Below are positions 7,204 to 17,040 of a stretch of 45,895 nucleotides of DNA, one piece after another; positions within the stretch are counted from its first letter, which is position 1; each line of letters starts with the position of its first letter. Source of the DNA: Candidatus Kuenenia stuttgartensis (GTDB lineage: Bacteria; Planctomycetota; Planctomycetia; Planctomycetales; Planctomycetaceae); NCBI GenBank assembly GCA_945861465.1, contig CAMAVB010000031.1:1-45895 (forward strand), written 5' to 3'. The notes under the pieces are model-generated. The model was not told the origin of the DNA. It ran no database searches and saw only the letters and a list, made by a program, of their open reading frames with translations. The position numbers and the translations under genes were made by a program.

Positions 7204-9791
7204 GTCAGGAGATCGTGTTTACATCGGCGCGTCATGGTCTGCGGACCGGCAGTACGGGGTTCTGCACGGTGCGGAGCACGCGAGGCATGCCGGGAAATCT
7301 GGCCCAGTTGCTGGAACGACTGACGAGTTACTCACATGTATTTGACGCCTACGGAGATCAGGCGAATCTGAATCCGGTGAACTTCGCGCATTACATTGCC
7401 CGACTCGGCGATCAAAAATTTCATATTCTGGCCCGAGTCTCAAATGCTCCGCTCGACCACACAAATCGATCCAATAAGCTGGCCCACCTGCTGGCTGTCG
7501 ACAGCAGCCAGCTTGAAACCGCACATTCCGAGGGCCCGGCTGCGGAATCTTTGAAAGTCCCGTGGATCAGAGAATGGAGCAGCGACACGGAACCGTACGT
7601 GCTGCCGGATGAAAAGCAGATCGACCTTCCCATGCTCGACCAGCCAAAGTCGGGCTCCTGCAACGCCTGGAAGGAAGCGACGGGCGATGCAGGCTGGGCC
7701 GCCGTGCTGGCAACTTCTGCTGGCGACACCAGCGATGCCATGCAGGTGATTATGCCTCGCGACACCGGAAGTCGCCAGCAGACTTGGGCGCTGCAGCTTG
7801 TTCACGAAGCGCTTTCACTGATTCCGCCTGCCCGCCGCTGGGACGTCTCCTACAGCACATTCTTTGGCGGTAATCTGCCTGTCAGTATCAATTGCCGGTG
7901 GCAGTTTATTCTTGACGGAACAGACGCGGCGAAACGAGCTCGGCTGGACCCACGCGCCAAGACCATTGATATCCCGGGAATCGCCGCGAGGAAGATCCCG
8001 GCACCGCAGCTTCCGCTGACTCCACTGACGAACGTTGCAACTCGTCCGTGGGACGATAGCCAGGAAGATTCGATCGCCAGAAGGCGCACGCGCGTCAGTG
8101 CGGATCCATCTATTCCGGATCGATCAACTTCGGAAGCATCGGGTAATATTCCTCACGTCGAGACTACGGACGCTGTGATCGACGAGAAACCCGCCTTCGC
8201 TATTGTCCCAAAACGGAAGGCGACAGGCGCGGGCGTTTCTGATCGACGACGTCGGTCGGCTCGAGGCCCGTTTTTGCTGCATCCTGCGAGTCTGCTGACG
8301 TTGGGGGTCATTATTGTCGTCACGCTCGTCATGGCGGTGCAGCAGTTGCCGGTCGAAGAAAGCAGCGCAGCGGCGAAGATTATGGCCGAGGCGAATGAAA
8401 AAGCCCTAAGCCGCGAACAACAAGAGAAGAAACAGGAAAAACTGGCTCTGAAGAAGCAAAGAGACCAGGAAGCACGAGCGAGGCTAACGGAAGAGGCAGA
8501 AGAGCAAGCGAGGCTTCTGGCATCCTCCAGCATTCCTTTAAAAAATGTCGCCGCGCAGGATTCGACGGTGGAAGCTGAACCACAGCCGGCTGAGGCCCCC
8601 ACGTCGAGAGAACCCGCATTGCCGCCGCTGCAGGACGTACGGGACCGAGGCAATCGGTTGCAAATAAGCCTTCCGAGTGTTGGTCTGAATTCCGGTCCTG
8701 ATGGCCCAATCCAACTTGCCAGGATTTATGTGGATTCGCTCAACGATTTTATGTTAAAGAAGATTATTGGTGGCCGATCCGTGCTGAAGCCCGGTCTGGA
8801 TTTTTCGCTTGAACAGAGAGACATCGATGAGCAAACATTCCGGGACTGGGACGTGATCCGGCGGTCCACGACAGGAGTGGATTTAGGGGGCAATCCGGAT
8901 ATCGTGGGCACATTTCGGCTGGATCAGAATTCGGAACTGTCGTTCCGGTGGCACAAGGGTAATGAAGGATTTGAGATCATCAACTGCCTGCTGGAAATGG
9001 AAGCAGGCGATCCGGACGCAAAACCAGAGCGGGAAAAATGTACGCTTCGCGAAGTGCGTCTGGTTAAGCCGATGAGGTTTGATCCGGCCAATGCGGAGTG
9101 GCTCGAAACATTGGTAGGTCGAAAGGAGTTGGCAAATACCGAGGTCCTTGAGTTGCATTGCGATTTCGTCAATTTGCCCGGCTTGGTCCCCAAAACAGGA
9201 GCGAGAGTTCTGCACGTTGATGATGCGGTGATGTATCACATGCAGGGAATATCGAGTGAAAAGTATCCTCGAAAGGTGGAAATCAGGCTCGAGCTGGTGA
9301 AAACGGAACAGGATGTTCGCATCGCAATCGGAATGACTTTGGAGATGCCCGTTCTCAATCAGGGCAACGGGAAAGTCGAAGTGAAGCAAGTTCCGTTTAC
9401 GCCGAAGCTGATGGGTAAAATGGATGACGATATCGGGGTCCTTTGCGCGGAGATTGAGAAAGGCCGAGATGCTTTGAAGAGAGCCCGCGTGCGGTTAAAA
9501 ACTTTGAGAGATGACCTCCCGGATCACCGCAACAAGAAAGGCGAAGTGGAAGAAGAGTTCCAGAAATCGTTGGATCAGCAACAAAAGACAGTGGATAACA
9601 CACTCGATTTCGTGAAGGCAGGAGATGCCGAGGTACTGGAATTGAGATCGCTTCAGAAGGATCTGAACACCATGTTGGTCGATATCGCGATGCATGGTCA
9701 ATTACAATTTTCATTGCGGTTGATGATTCCGGACGCTGGCGCGGAGGGAATAGAACTGGTGAAAACAGACGACGGAGTCGCAGCCGAGTAA
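7200..9791 (+). CDS. GAP1-N2 domain protein with membrane helix and coiled coil, operon gene 2
   Basis: 863 residues from GTG 7200. Residues 1-270 fit the 'GTPase-associated protein 1, N2' domain as I recall it: FTSARHGLRTGSTGFCTV, RGMP, LNPVNFAHY and NRSNKLAHLL. One membrane helix lies at about 364-384, followed by a charged coiled coil (about 390-440) and a large outer domain with more coiled coil near 745-830. The N-terminal domain should therefore face the GTPase in the cytoplasm and the C-terminal half the periplasm. The C-terminal half is paralogous to the next protein: GTFRLDQNSELSFRW against GEFLLKDQQFRFRW, with similar last strands. The fusion of a GAP1-N2 sensor to a trans-envelope anchor is notable. 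Function is inferred from context only. Confidence 0.78.
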   Translation: MSQEIVFTSARHGLRTGSTGFCTVRSTRGMPGNLAQLLERLTSYSHVFDAYGDQANLNPVNFAHYIARLGDQKFHILARVSNAPLDHTNRSNKLAHLLAVDSSQLETAHSEGPAAESLKVPWIREWSSDTEPYVLPDEKQIDLPMLDQPKSGSCNAWKEATGDAGWAAVLATSAGDTSDAMQVIMPRDTGSRQQTWALQLVHEALSLIPPARRWDVSYSTFFGGNLPVSINCRWQFILDGTDAAKRARLDPRAKTIDIPGIAARKIPAPQLPLTPLTNVATRPWDDSQEDSIARRRTRVSADPSIPDRSTSEASGNIPHVETTDAVIDEKPAFAIVPKRKATGAGVSDRRRRSARGPFLLHPASLLTLGVIIVVTLVMAVQQLPVEESSAAAKIMAEANEKALSREQQEKKQEKLALKKQRDQEARARLTEEAEEQARLLASSSIPLKNVAAQDSTVEAEPQPAEAPTSREPALPPLQDVRDRGNRLQISLPSVGLNSGPDGPIQLARIYVDSLNDFMLKKIIGGRSVLKPGLDFSLEQRDIDEQTFRDWDVIRRSTTGVDLGGNPDIVGTFRLDQNSELSFRWHKGNEGFEIINCLLEMEAGDPDAKPEREKCTLREVRLVKPMRFDPANAEWLETLVGRKELANTEVLELHCDFVNLPGLVPKTGARVLHVDDAVMYHMQGISSEKYPRKVEIRLELVKTEQDVRIAIGMTLEMPVLNQGNGKVEVKQVPFTPKLMGKMDDDIGVLCAEIEKGRDALKRARVRLKTLRDDLPDHRNKKGEVEEEFQKSLDQQQKTVDNTLDFVKAGDAEVLELRSLQKDLNTMLVDIAMHGQLQFSLRLMIPDAGAEGIELVKTDDGVAAE

Positions 9792-9815
9792 AGTATATTT
9801 GTCGGAAATTCAGAT

Positions 9816-11357
9816 ATGAATATCAACGTCACCAAAACGCAGCCTGTCAGTTTCTTCGTGCCCGTAGGCATCGGAGTCCTCGCGCTGATGTTTTGTGCGG
9901 GACTGCTGACAGCGATCACAGCGATTGGATTTTCCTCACCGAGGGGACACAACACGATTGCGCAAGCGTCCGACCCAACTGAGATCGAAAATCTGAATCC
10001 TGCAGGCACTGTGGCGGATTCGTCGTCGATTCCAAACAATGAACCTCCGTCAGCCGCGAGCACAGAGCCTGTCGTCAGGGCTGAACCGAATGCCGATGCG
10101 CCACTGGATCCCGGCACCAGCGACTCTGCGGCAAAGTCCGGAGCCCTGCCTGAGTCAACCCCGTCAGAGTTAACAGCAGCGACAGGCGATGCACCAGCCG
10201 AAGTGCCGCCGGTTGCTGCGGGGAAACCACTGGATGATGTCCGCAACCGGTCACGAAAGTTGCCGCTCGCGGGAGAAGGCGTCCCGGACGATATTGCCTT
10301 GTGTCTGATTCAGGCATCCGATCCGACAAAAGTGGATCTGGAACTGCTTGGTGGTGAGTTCTCCGCGCCGCAGGAACTCAAAGTCCAGCTTGATCCGCCG
10401 TCTCAGGCCGAGAAGTCGCGTATCTGGAGCGTCCGACAGGTCGCTGCTGCCGGGTTCGATCGAACGCAGGATGTGGGCGAATTCCTGCTCAAGGATCAGC
10501 AATTCCGCTTTCGCTGGAAGAAGGATGCGGACAAAGGGAAATTACCGTTTTGCCGACTTAAGATTTCCGTCGATTCAGACACCGAGGTCTGCGATCTCTG
10601 GTCGTCAACGCATCCGCCCGCGTTAAGAGTCAGTTTCAACAACAGCAGTCAGAAGATGGCGACGTTTGTGGCTCCCGGTGTAAAACTGCCTCCCGTCGAA
10701 TTGCTGCAACTGGAGCTTACGTTTGAGGGATGGCCGGAACATGAACGGTCTGGCGATACGCTCGTATTGAATGAGCCCCTGGAGATGCTCTTCCCGGAAG
10801 AAGAGTCGGATCGGAGCCTCCTGAAAATTGAACTGACACTCAAAACGGAGGGTGGTCAACTTGCTGTCGATGCGTTGTACTTCACCAACGTTCCAAAACC
10901 ACCGGCACGGACCGACAAAGGCGAGGTTACATACTCCGAGAAAAAACTAAGCCACAAGGAGTTGGAAAAATTCACCAGGGATGTTGCAACCGCCGTTGAG
11001 AAGTACCAAAGAGAACTCAGCACTTTCGATAAGGAACTTGAAAAGTCCCAGACGGTACTGGACAACCTGGATCGTCAATTGGCAAATGGCTTCGCGCCAG
11101 GTCTGGCGAACGAACGGGATATCCGTCAGCGCCGGATGGAACAAATCGAGGAGCAGAAGTCCGTATCGGCCGGTCTGTTCGACTCTTTTACCAAAGCCCA
11201 GACGGCAATGACGAAACTTTCAGAACTGTGTGAAGAAATCGAAAAGAAGGGACGTATTCATTTTCGGTTAATCCGCTCCATGGGAGCCCCAGGCTCTGAG
11301 ATCGTGATCTCGTCCAGTGTCGATGGCGCAGCGGGACAAGCTGGGAGAGTTCCGTAA
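9816..11357 (+). CDS. Membrane-anchored coiled-coil protein, paralogue of gene 2 C-terminus, operon gene 3
   Basis: 513 residues. One membrane helix at about 11-31 is followed by a Ser/Ala/Pro/Glu-rich linker (about 45-130), then a domain starting LDDVRNRSRKLPL that parallels QDVRDRGNRLQISLP in gene 2, and a coiled coil near 385-490. No enzyme motif is seen. N-in/C-out topology would put the domain in the periplasm beside that of gene 2, and the shared fold suggests hetero-oligomers. Gene 4 starts on its stop codon (1-nt overlap, TAATG). Confidence 0.75.
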   Translation: MNINVTKTQPVSFFVPVGIGVLALMFCAGLLTAITAIGFSSPRGHNTIAQASDPTEIENLNPAGTVADSSSIPNNEPPSAASTEPVVRAEPNADAPLDPGTSDSAAKSGALPESTPSELTAATGDAPAEVPPVAAGKPLDDVRNRSRKLPLAGEGVPDDIALCLIQASDPTKVDLELLGGEFSAPQELKVQLDPPSQAEKSRIWSVRQVAAAGFDRTQDVGEFLLKDQQFRFRWKKDADKGKLPFCRLKISVDSDTEVCDLWSSTHPPALRVSFNNSSQKMATFVAPGVKLPPVELLQLELTFEGWPEHERSGDTLVLNEPLEMLFPEEESDRSLLKIELTLKTEGGQLAVDALYFTNVPKPPARTDKGEVTYSEKKLSHKELEKFTRDVATAVEKYQRELSTFDKELEKSQTVLDNLDRQLANGFAPGLANERDIRQRRMEQIEEQKSVSAGLFDSFTKAQTAMTKLSELCEEIEKKGRIHFRLIRSMGAPGSEIVISSSVDGAAGQAGRVP

Positions 11358-14305
11358 TGGAGACGATCCGCAAAGACGACGTCCAGGACATCGTCGGCGA
11401 AATTCGCGCGATGCTCGAACTTCGCAATGATCCATCTGAAGCAGAACTGAAACGGCTTTCCGAAAAGTATGTAGCCGTGATCCAGCAGGTAAATTCCATG
11501 CTGAAGACGTGTCTGGAGTTGGTTGAGAAAGGTTTGAAATCAGAAGCCATCATGCGGGCGGACGAATACCGTCTGCTGGAAATCGTCTCCATCCTCGACT
11601 TTCCGGAACAGCAGGTCTGGGTTGACCATCTGAACCAGTTCGGTTTCCCGACACCTCCCGCAGCGGATCAGTTTGCGTCTCGCCAGATCAACGCCTGCTA
11701 CGCGCCGGCCCGGCGACTGGAGCCGTTGTACCGTCTGAACCGACAACACGCGCTGGCGAATAGTCCGCTCAGCGTGCGATTGGGTGTCATGCGGCGGATT
11801 TATAAGACGGAAGTCGCCAGTGCCAAAGAGGTGGCTGGTCGGCAGGTCGAACTGTTTGAAACAGAACGCATGAAAGGGGTCCGCAAAGAACTGGCCGATG
11901 CGATGCAGGCGCAGGATCACCGCAGGCTGCATTTGCTTTGTGCGGAACTCAGCAGTAAAGATTGGCTGAAAACTCCGGACGCCGGGCTGGTGCGGAGTGC
12001 CGTCCGTGCACTGAAACAAGACGAAGCTCGACGCGCACGTTTGCAGATGCAGGGATTGGTGTCCAGTCTTCAGGACAAATGGTCGGCTCACGACGTGGCT
12101 GCGGGAAGACAGATTCGTGAGATCTGGAACGCCTGCCAGCAAAAGGCACAGCTTCCTGACGACGACCCGATGATCCAGCAGACCCGTGCGGCATTCGGCT
12201 GGCTGCAGGAAATTGATGAGGAAGAATCAAGGAAGCAGAAGTACGACGAACTGGTCGGTCAGCTTCGGGACGGGCTTGACCAGCGTCACCGCCGAGAATC
12301 GCTGGAACTGCTGGAGCATGCACTCGAAGTCTATGACGATGGTGTCCCGGAATCGCTTCGCAGTCGCCTGCAGACAAGGTACGACGAACTCGAAACGGAG
12401 TCACGAAGGAAAAATGTACGTCGACTTGTGGTGGCATCATTGTCAGTGATCAGCATTGCCGGGCTGGCTGTGTTCGTGCTCCACAACCGAAACGTCAGCA
12501 GCAGTATCGAAGCACACGTCACCGCGATGACGACGCTGCTGGAGCGGGGTGATGTGGAGTCTGCCAAGTCCTATGCAGACACAATCCAAAAAGAGCAGCC
12601 GGACCTGCTGGTGGTTCCGCAGATCCAGGTGTTACTGCTCGATATTGAGCAGGCCGGGCGTGATGAAGATGCCCGACGTGAAGCATTTGAGACCGGCGTC
12701 GCCACGATCACGGAGCGCTTGGATTCCGTGACAACTTTGGCTGATGCCGGAAGTCTCCAGGCACAACTGGATGGCTTGAAGTCACGGGGTGACGAAGAAA
12801 TTGACGACGTGCAGGAGCTGACGGAGAGCATTGAAAAGAAGCAAAAACAGATTCAGGAGCAGAATGATAAGGCCTTCACTTCAGCCCTTGCGAAATTGGC
12901 AGCGGAGTTACAGGACTATGAGGGCAGTGATCAAAAAGACATTAAGCGTTTCGAAGAATTCCGAACCACTCTCGTGCAACTTGGTGAAACGCCAGACGTC
13001 AGTGCAGAACTGATCTCGAATCCGACTGGACCGGCGGCATTGGCCGCGCGCTGTGCGACGCATATTTTTGAAATGAACGTTCAGGTCAGACGTGATCAGA
13101 TGCTCCGGCAGATCACGGCCAGCGTTGGTTCTGTGCCTCAATACAGGACCGCAATCGATGCTTACGTGAAGGAGTTCCCGAAGGATGACGTGCTCGCAAT
13201 CCGTTTAGAAAATCTGTTGCGCACCGAAGCGGATTTCTGGCCTCAGGTTGACGCTCAGAACGAGTTTGTGAGTCAGCACTCCATCGATTGCACACGCCTC
13301 AAACCACTGGAAGCTCGCAAGTATCTGGCCGAATCCGAAGCGTTCCTGATATCGCATCCACAGTTCGCGCGTCGGATGGAACTGACAAAGATTTGCGAAT
13401 TTCTGCGGTTTGTCAGCCAACGGCTTGATGAAGACGGTCAGCCAGTTCACGCCAGAATCATGGAACAGCTTGATAAGGCCAATCTGCAGGATTTATACAC
13501 AGTGCTGTTGCTCACGGAACAACGATACTACACAGACAAAGAGCCAGAGCTTCGGAAAGAGGGTGGCGCGGTTCAATTCTCCCGGCTGCCGGACTGGCTT
13601 GCGGCTGAGCGCCAGCGTGAACCCGTAGCCCGCAATATCGCGCAGGGTACGGTGAAGATTCATAATCGAGATGGCGAACCAGACTGGGAGGCACCGGAAT
13701 CTGTTTTGCTCCGGGAAATTGAACGGGAACTCAGTGGGATTGATGAACACGATTGGGAAAGAGTGATGGTCGATATGCTGGAACGTGTGTACGGCGAGAC
13801 TCGTCAGGATCCCATTTTTCGACTCTTCATGTTACGGACAATTCTCGAAACTGCCGTGTCTGGAAGTCCGGTGATCAGTACACACTACACGCGGGTTCTT
13901 GCACAACTGAAGGATGAGCCACTGAACAATATCAACCCGTTCGATCCGGACGACGAAGCCACGAATCTCAAGAGAAAGCGTGTGTCGGATCTCTTGAAAC
14001 CGATCCGCAATCCAGCCACTGTGCTGCCGGAATTGATGCCTTATCGGGAATCCATGAGCAAACTGTCCATCGGGGGACGATATCGCTGGTTCGGTTGGCT
14101 GAATCGCGGACCGGCCGGATGGGTTTGTCTTTCTGACAAGCCGCTCGCTGCAGATGTCAACGGAAGTTTGTTTATCTATGCAAAAGGCGGGGCCGATGTT
14201 CCTCGCTTTTATCAGATCGGGACACTTGGTGGCGGAACATCGGTCGTTTCGGATACATCCGCGTTTTTGGCCGAGGGGCAACCCATCTATGTTTATGAAG
14301 AATAA
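11357..14305 (+). CDS. Large coiled-coil membrane protein, operon gene 4
   Basis: 982 residues, strongly helical. Residues 1-350 form a cytoplasmic helical region rich in Arg/Glu/Leu, a single helix at about 356-378 (VVASLSVISIAGLAVFVL) crosses the membrane, and residues 380-900 form a long helical or coiled-coil part. The last 75 residues (RYRWFGWLNRGPAGWVCLSD onward, ending GQPIYVYEE) look like a small beta domain. I do not recognise a named family. Its size and topology suit a structural or scaffold part of an envelope complex. Translation is coupled to gene 3. Confidence 0.75.
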   Translation: METIRKDDVQDIVGEIRAMLELRNDPSEAELKRLSEKYVAVIQQVNSMLKTCLELVEKGLKSEAIMRADEYRLLEIVSILDFPEQQVWVDHLNQFGFPTPPAADQFASRQINACYAPARRLEPLYRLNRQHALANSPLSVRLGVMRRIYKTEVASAKEVAGRQVELFETERMKGVRKELADAMQAQDHRRLHLLCAELSSKDWLKTPDAGLVRSAVRALKQDEARRARLQMQGLVSSLQDKWSAHDVAAGRQIREIWNACQQKAQLPDDDPMIQQTRAAFGWLQEIDEEESRKQKYDELVGQLRDGLDQRHRRESLELLEHALEVYDDGVPESLRSRLQTRYDELETESRRKNVRRLVVASLSVISIAGLAVFVLHNRNVSSSIEAHVTAMTTLLERGDVESAKSYADTIQKEQPDLLVVPQIQVLLLDIEQAGRDEDARREAFETGVATITERLDSVTTLADAGSLQAQLDGLKSRGDEEIDDVQELTESIEKKQKQIQEQNDKAFTSALAKLAAELQDYEGSDQKDIKRFEEFRTTLVQLGETPDVSAELISNPTGPAALAARCATHIFEMNVQVRRDQMLRQITASVGSVPQYRTAIDAYVKEFPKDDVLAIRLENLLRTEADFWPQVDAQNEFVSQHSIDCTRLKPLEARKYLAESEAFLISHPQFARRMELTKICEFLRFVSQRLDEDGQPVHARIMEQLDKANLQDLYTVLLLTEQRYYTDKEPELRKEGGAVQFSRLPDWLAAERQREPVARNIAQGTVKIHNRDGEPDWEAPESVLLREIERELSGIDEHDWERVMVDMLERVYGETRQDPIFRLFMLRTILETAVSGSPVISTHYTRVLAQLKDEPLNNINPFDPDDEATNLKRKRVSDLLKPIRNPATVLPELMPYRESMSKLSIGGRYRWFGWLNRGPAGWVCLSDKPLAADVNGSLFIYAKGGADVPRFYQIGTLGGGTSVVSDTSAFLAEGQPIYVYEE

Positions 14306-14332
14306 TTGTGTGACGAAAGGCAAGGTCCGGAT

Positions 14333-15031
14333 TTGACCGATCCACTCTATATTCGTTTGGGACTCACCGTTCGAGGCCCCTATTCACTGTCGGATCTGCA
14401 TGAATTGGCGGTTCGAGGCAGTTTCAGCAAGTCGCATGAAGTCTCGGCGGACAAAAAATCCTGGACCTCCGCTTCAAATCATCCAGAGTTGTTTCCCGTT
14501 CCGCGGCGGCAGTCAGCCGATGGGAAGCAGCAGAACGCAGAAACCACCGATGCAGGGAAGGGCAGCACGGCACGGCCAGTCGATGCGGAGACCCTGGAAC
14601 GATCGCAGGTTCAGCCGCGTGCTCACACGGCGCCAGATCGGACGTCGCAAATGACGGCGGACGAGGCTTTACGACTGACGGGAAGTTCTGGTCCCGCCCC
14701 GAACTTATCAAAGCAAGCTGTCTGGGTTGCGATCACAGGGCCAGTGGGCTTCATGCTGCTGCTCGTGTGTACGGCCATGATTGTGTTGAGCCTGCGTTCG
14801 TCGCCGTTCAGACCTGCTGAGAACATTGGCTTGATGATCCTGTTGAGTATTGACCTCGTGCTTGGTGGAGTGGCAGTCGCACTGGGATCTTTCGCAATCC
14901 GGCTGTTTCATCAGCATTCGGGAGCAATTCGGGAACGCAATCTGATTGTGATCGGCCTCAGTTGCGGCTACACCATTCTGATTCTGTGTATTCTGTATTC
15001 CGTTGTGCTGCTGATCAGTGCTGTTGGTTAA
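14333..15031 (+). CDS. GYF-domain membrane protein, operon gene 5
   Basis: 232 residues from TTG 14333, which has AAGGCAAGG upstream; a TTG directly after the previous stop (14306) is the alternative. Residues 1-50 (LYIRLGLTVRGPYSLSDLHE to SWTSASNHPELFP) match the GYF_2 domain, a small peptide-binding module. A Ser/Gln-rich linker follows and then three membrane helices (about 135-160, 168-195 and 205-231), like the GYF_2-DUF4190 proteins common in this phylum. The GYF domain faces the cytoplasm, where it may bind proline-rich segments of partners. Confidence 0.78.
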   Translation: MTDPLYIRLGLTVRGPYSLSDLHELAVRGSFSKSHEVSADKKSWTSASNHPELFPVPRRQSADGKQQNAETTDAGKGSTARPVDAETLERSQVQPRAHTAPDRTSQMTADEALRLTGSSGPAPNLSKQAVWVAITGPVGFMLLLVCTAMIVLSLRSSPFRPAENIGLMILLSIDLVLGGVAVALGSFAIRLFHQHSGAIRERNLIVIGLSCGYTILILCILYSVVLLISAVG

Positions 15032-15074
15032 CCGCACATTGAAAATCTGGATTGTCCCCTGTTCGGAAATCTTC

Positions 15075-15935
15075 ATGAGTTCTTCTGAGTCGTTACCACC
15101 GCTTTGCTGGAACCGCATGGACATTGAGCAGCGCCTGTACGGAGGTGGTTGCCGCTTCACTGGCGTCAACATGTTCAGGACCTCGATCGTCGGATTGTTG
15201 CTGTCGGTGCTGTTCTATCTGCCTCTGATCGCATTTCCGAAACTGACGATTTCGCAGATGTTTCTGGAGCGGGGATCGACGCCATATGCCATCGTTTTTC
15301 TGTCCGCGTGGGCAAGTGTCGCACTGATCATCAAAGGGCAAAAACTAGCGCTGCAGCGGCGTTGTCTGCTGGAGGAATATCGAGTCGTTCCCGCTAATCC
15401 CAGCTTCATTCTGGCAGCTTCGACGGTAGAAGTGGTGATGAATAACATCCACCGCACTGTTGATGATCCACGTCATTTTATCCTGTTCAATCGTATTCAG
15501 ATTGCGCTGTCAAATCTGCGCAACCTGGGTCGCGTCGGCGATGTTGAGGACATTCTGCGGGCACAGGGAGGCCACGATGAATCATCTGTGGAGACCAGCT
15601 ATTCCGTGATCAACGCCTTTGTGTGGGCGATTCCTGTGCTGGGGTTTATCGGAACGGTCCTGGGGCTGTCACAGGCGATCAGCCAGTTCGGCGGAGTCCT
15701 GCAGGGGGCAGGCGAGATGGACGCGATCAAGACATCCCTGCAAGGAGTCACTGCTGGACTGGCGACTGCATTTGAGACCACGCTGGAAGCACTCGTCGCA
15801 GCGCTGTTGATTCAGTTACGGCTCGCGTTTCTGAAGAAAGCTGAAGAGGAGTTTCTGGATGAATGCACCGAATACTGCACGCGAAATGTCGTGAACAAAC
15901 TTCGGATCATGGTTTTCGAACGCGATGGTGAGTAA
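15075..15935 (+). CDS. MotA/TolQ/ExbB-type proton-channel subunit, operon gene 6
   Basis: 286 residues from ATG 15075; the frame is open back to 15018 (GTG), but that would overlap gene 5. Two N-terminal helices (about 34-52 and 70-90), a cytoplasmic helical stretch, then VINAFVWAIPVLGFIGTVLG (the GxxGTVxG motif of ExbB/TolQ/MotA) and GVTAGLATAFETTLEALVAA (the Thr-bearing pore helix) identify the MotA_ExbB family. It should form a pentameric inner-membrane stator around an ExbD-like dimer. The two partner candidates are genes 8 and 9. A MotA-type channel with a nucleotide switch in one operon recalls Zorya, but no ZorC/ZorD-like gene is present. Confidence 0.88.
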   Translation: MSSSESLPPLCWNRMDIEQRLYGGGCRFTGVNMFRTSIVGLLLSVLFYLPLIAFPKLTISQMFLERGSTPYAIVFLSAWASVALIIKGQKLALQRRCLLEEYRVVPANPSFILAASTVEVVMNNIHRTVDDPRHFILFNRIQIALSNLRNLGRVGDVEDILRAQGGHDESSVETSYSVINAFVWAIPVLGFIGTVLGLSQAISQFGGVLQGAGEMDAIKTSLQGVTAGLATAFETTLEALVAALLIQLRLAFLKKAEEEFLDECTEYCTRNVVNKLRIMVFERDGE

Positions 15936-15940
15936 TTCCT

Positions 15941-16879
15941 ATGACAAGCTCGACCTCAGTCATTCCTGCAACTGCGGCCGCAACAGGTCAGCGGACCACA
16001 GCATCAACAGGTACCGCTTCGACTCGAACTTCTGTGTCACAGGCAAAAGAGTTTCTCACACCGACACTGGTGTCGATCGGAGTCGAGATTGGCACTGCGG
16101 CCTTTCTGATGGCCTTGCTTCTGCTGATGATCTCGACCCGACCGGGTGACGGCGGAGATGATGGTGGTGGTTCCGGCAACGGGACGTCCGGGCAGGGTGG
16201 GACAGGGGATTTTGCGGCCACAGGCTCCGGAAGCGGAACAGGACAGGACCAGACAAAAACGACAACCGGCGCTTCAGATGCGTCTCAGGAAGTCACAACA
16301 GTCGAGGAGAATCCCGGAACTTCCAGCGCGCAGCTGAAATCGGCACCGTCACGTTCGAACGTCGGCACTCCATTATCACCGCCGGAAAAGGAATCAAACG
16401 TATTCATTGTGCAGGACTTGCCACAACCTGCGGCGAACAACGAACCAGCAGGTGCTGGCGGTGGCAATGGATTTTCTGATCTCGGTGACCGGCTGCTTGC
16501 GGCTGGTGCGAAGACTGGAGATGTGCAGATTTCACTGGCATGGAACAATGGCAACGACCTGGATCTGCATGTGGAAACGCCGGGCAATGAAAAAATCTGG
16601 TACAACCAGCGGCAGTCAAGCTGTGGAGGCGAACTGGATGTCGATATGAATGCCGGAGGACCAGCGTCTCAACGGCCTGTCGAAAATGTCTACTGGCCGG
16701 CAGGAGAATCTCCGACCGGAAAGTTTCGCGTCCTCGTGCATCACTTCGCGAATCACGGAGGCCGCGACCCGACAAGGTTTCAGGTCACCATCAAAGTCAA
16801 AGGCAAGTCTGAAAGCTTCTCCGGATCACTGCGGTCCGGTGATGCTCCAAAGCTGGTTCATGAGTTTACATTTCCATAA
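15941..16879 (+). CDS. Membrane-anchored protein with DUF2135/YfaP-like domain, operon gene 7
   Basis: 312 residues. One membrane helix at about 43-65, a Gly/Ser/Thr-rich linker (70-190), then a beta-rich domain (about 200-312): VQISLAWNNGNDLDLHVETP, CGGELDVDMNAG, PVENVYWP and RVLVHHF. This is the pattern of the DUF2135 / YfaP-like domain, which is often exported. It should sit in the periplasm on a flexible stalk. It starts 5 nt after gene 6. A palindromic repeat follows it. Confidence 0.72.
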   Translation: MTSSTSVIPATAAATGQRTTASTGTASTRTSVSQAKEFLTPTLVSIGVEIGTAAFLMALLLLMISTRPGDGGDDGGGSGNGTSGQGGTGDFAATGSGSGTGQDQTKTTTGASDASQEVTTVEENPGTSSAQLKSAPSRSNVGTPLSPPEKESNVFIVQDLPQPAANNEPAGAGGGNGFSDLGDRLLAAGAKTGDVQISLAWNNGNDLDLHVETPGNEKIWYNQRQSSCGGELDVDMNAGGPASQRPVENVYWPAGESPTGKFRVLVHHFANHGGRDPTRFQVTIKVKGKSESFSGSLRSGDAPKLVHEFTFP

Positions 16880-16920
16880 CGCGAGCTTTGCTGGCCGATT
16901 CGTTGATTGACAGAAGAAGT

Positions 16921-17005
16921 AGGGTGGGACCAGCGGCTGATAAGCCGCGCCGGCCCACCATTGATGAAACTAAACGTGGGCCTGCGCTGTCGCTGGTCCC
17001 ACCCT
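16921..17005. repeat. Palindromic repeat inserted between operon genes 7 and 8
   Basis: A perfect 15-bp inverted repeat (AGGGTGGGACCAGCG at 16921-16935, complement at 16991-17005) encloses a second pair (GGCCCAC/GTGGGCC). At 161 bp, the gap between genes 7 and 8 is by far the longest in the operon. The element could form an mRNA hairpin that tunes expression of the ExbD-like genes relative to the channel subunit. Confidence 0.8.
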
Positions 17006-17040
17006 GCAAATCAAGTCGAGGCACCACAAAAGAAAATCGT

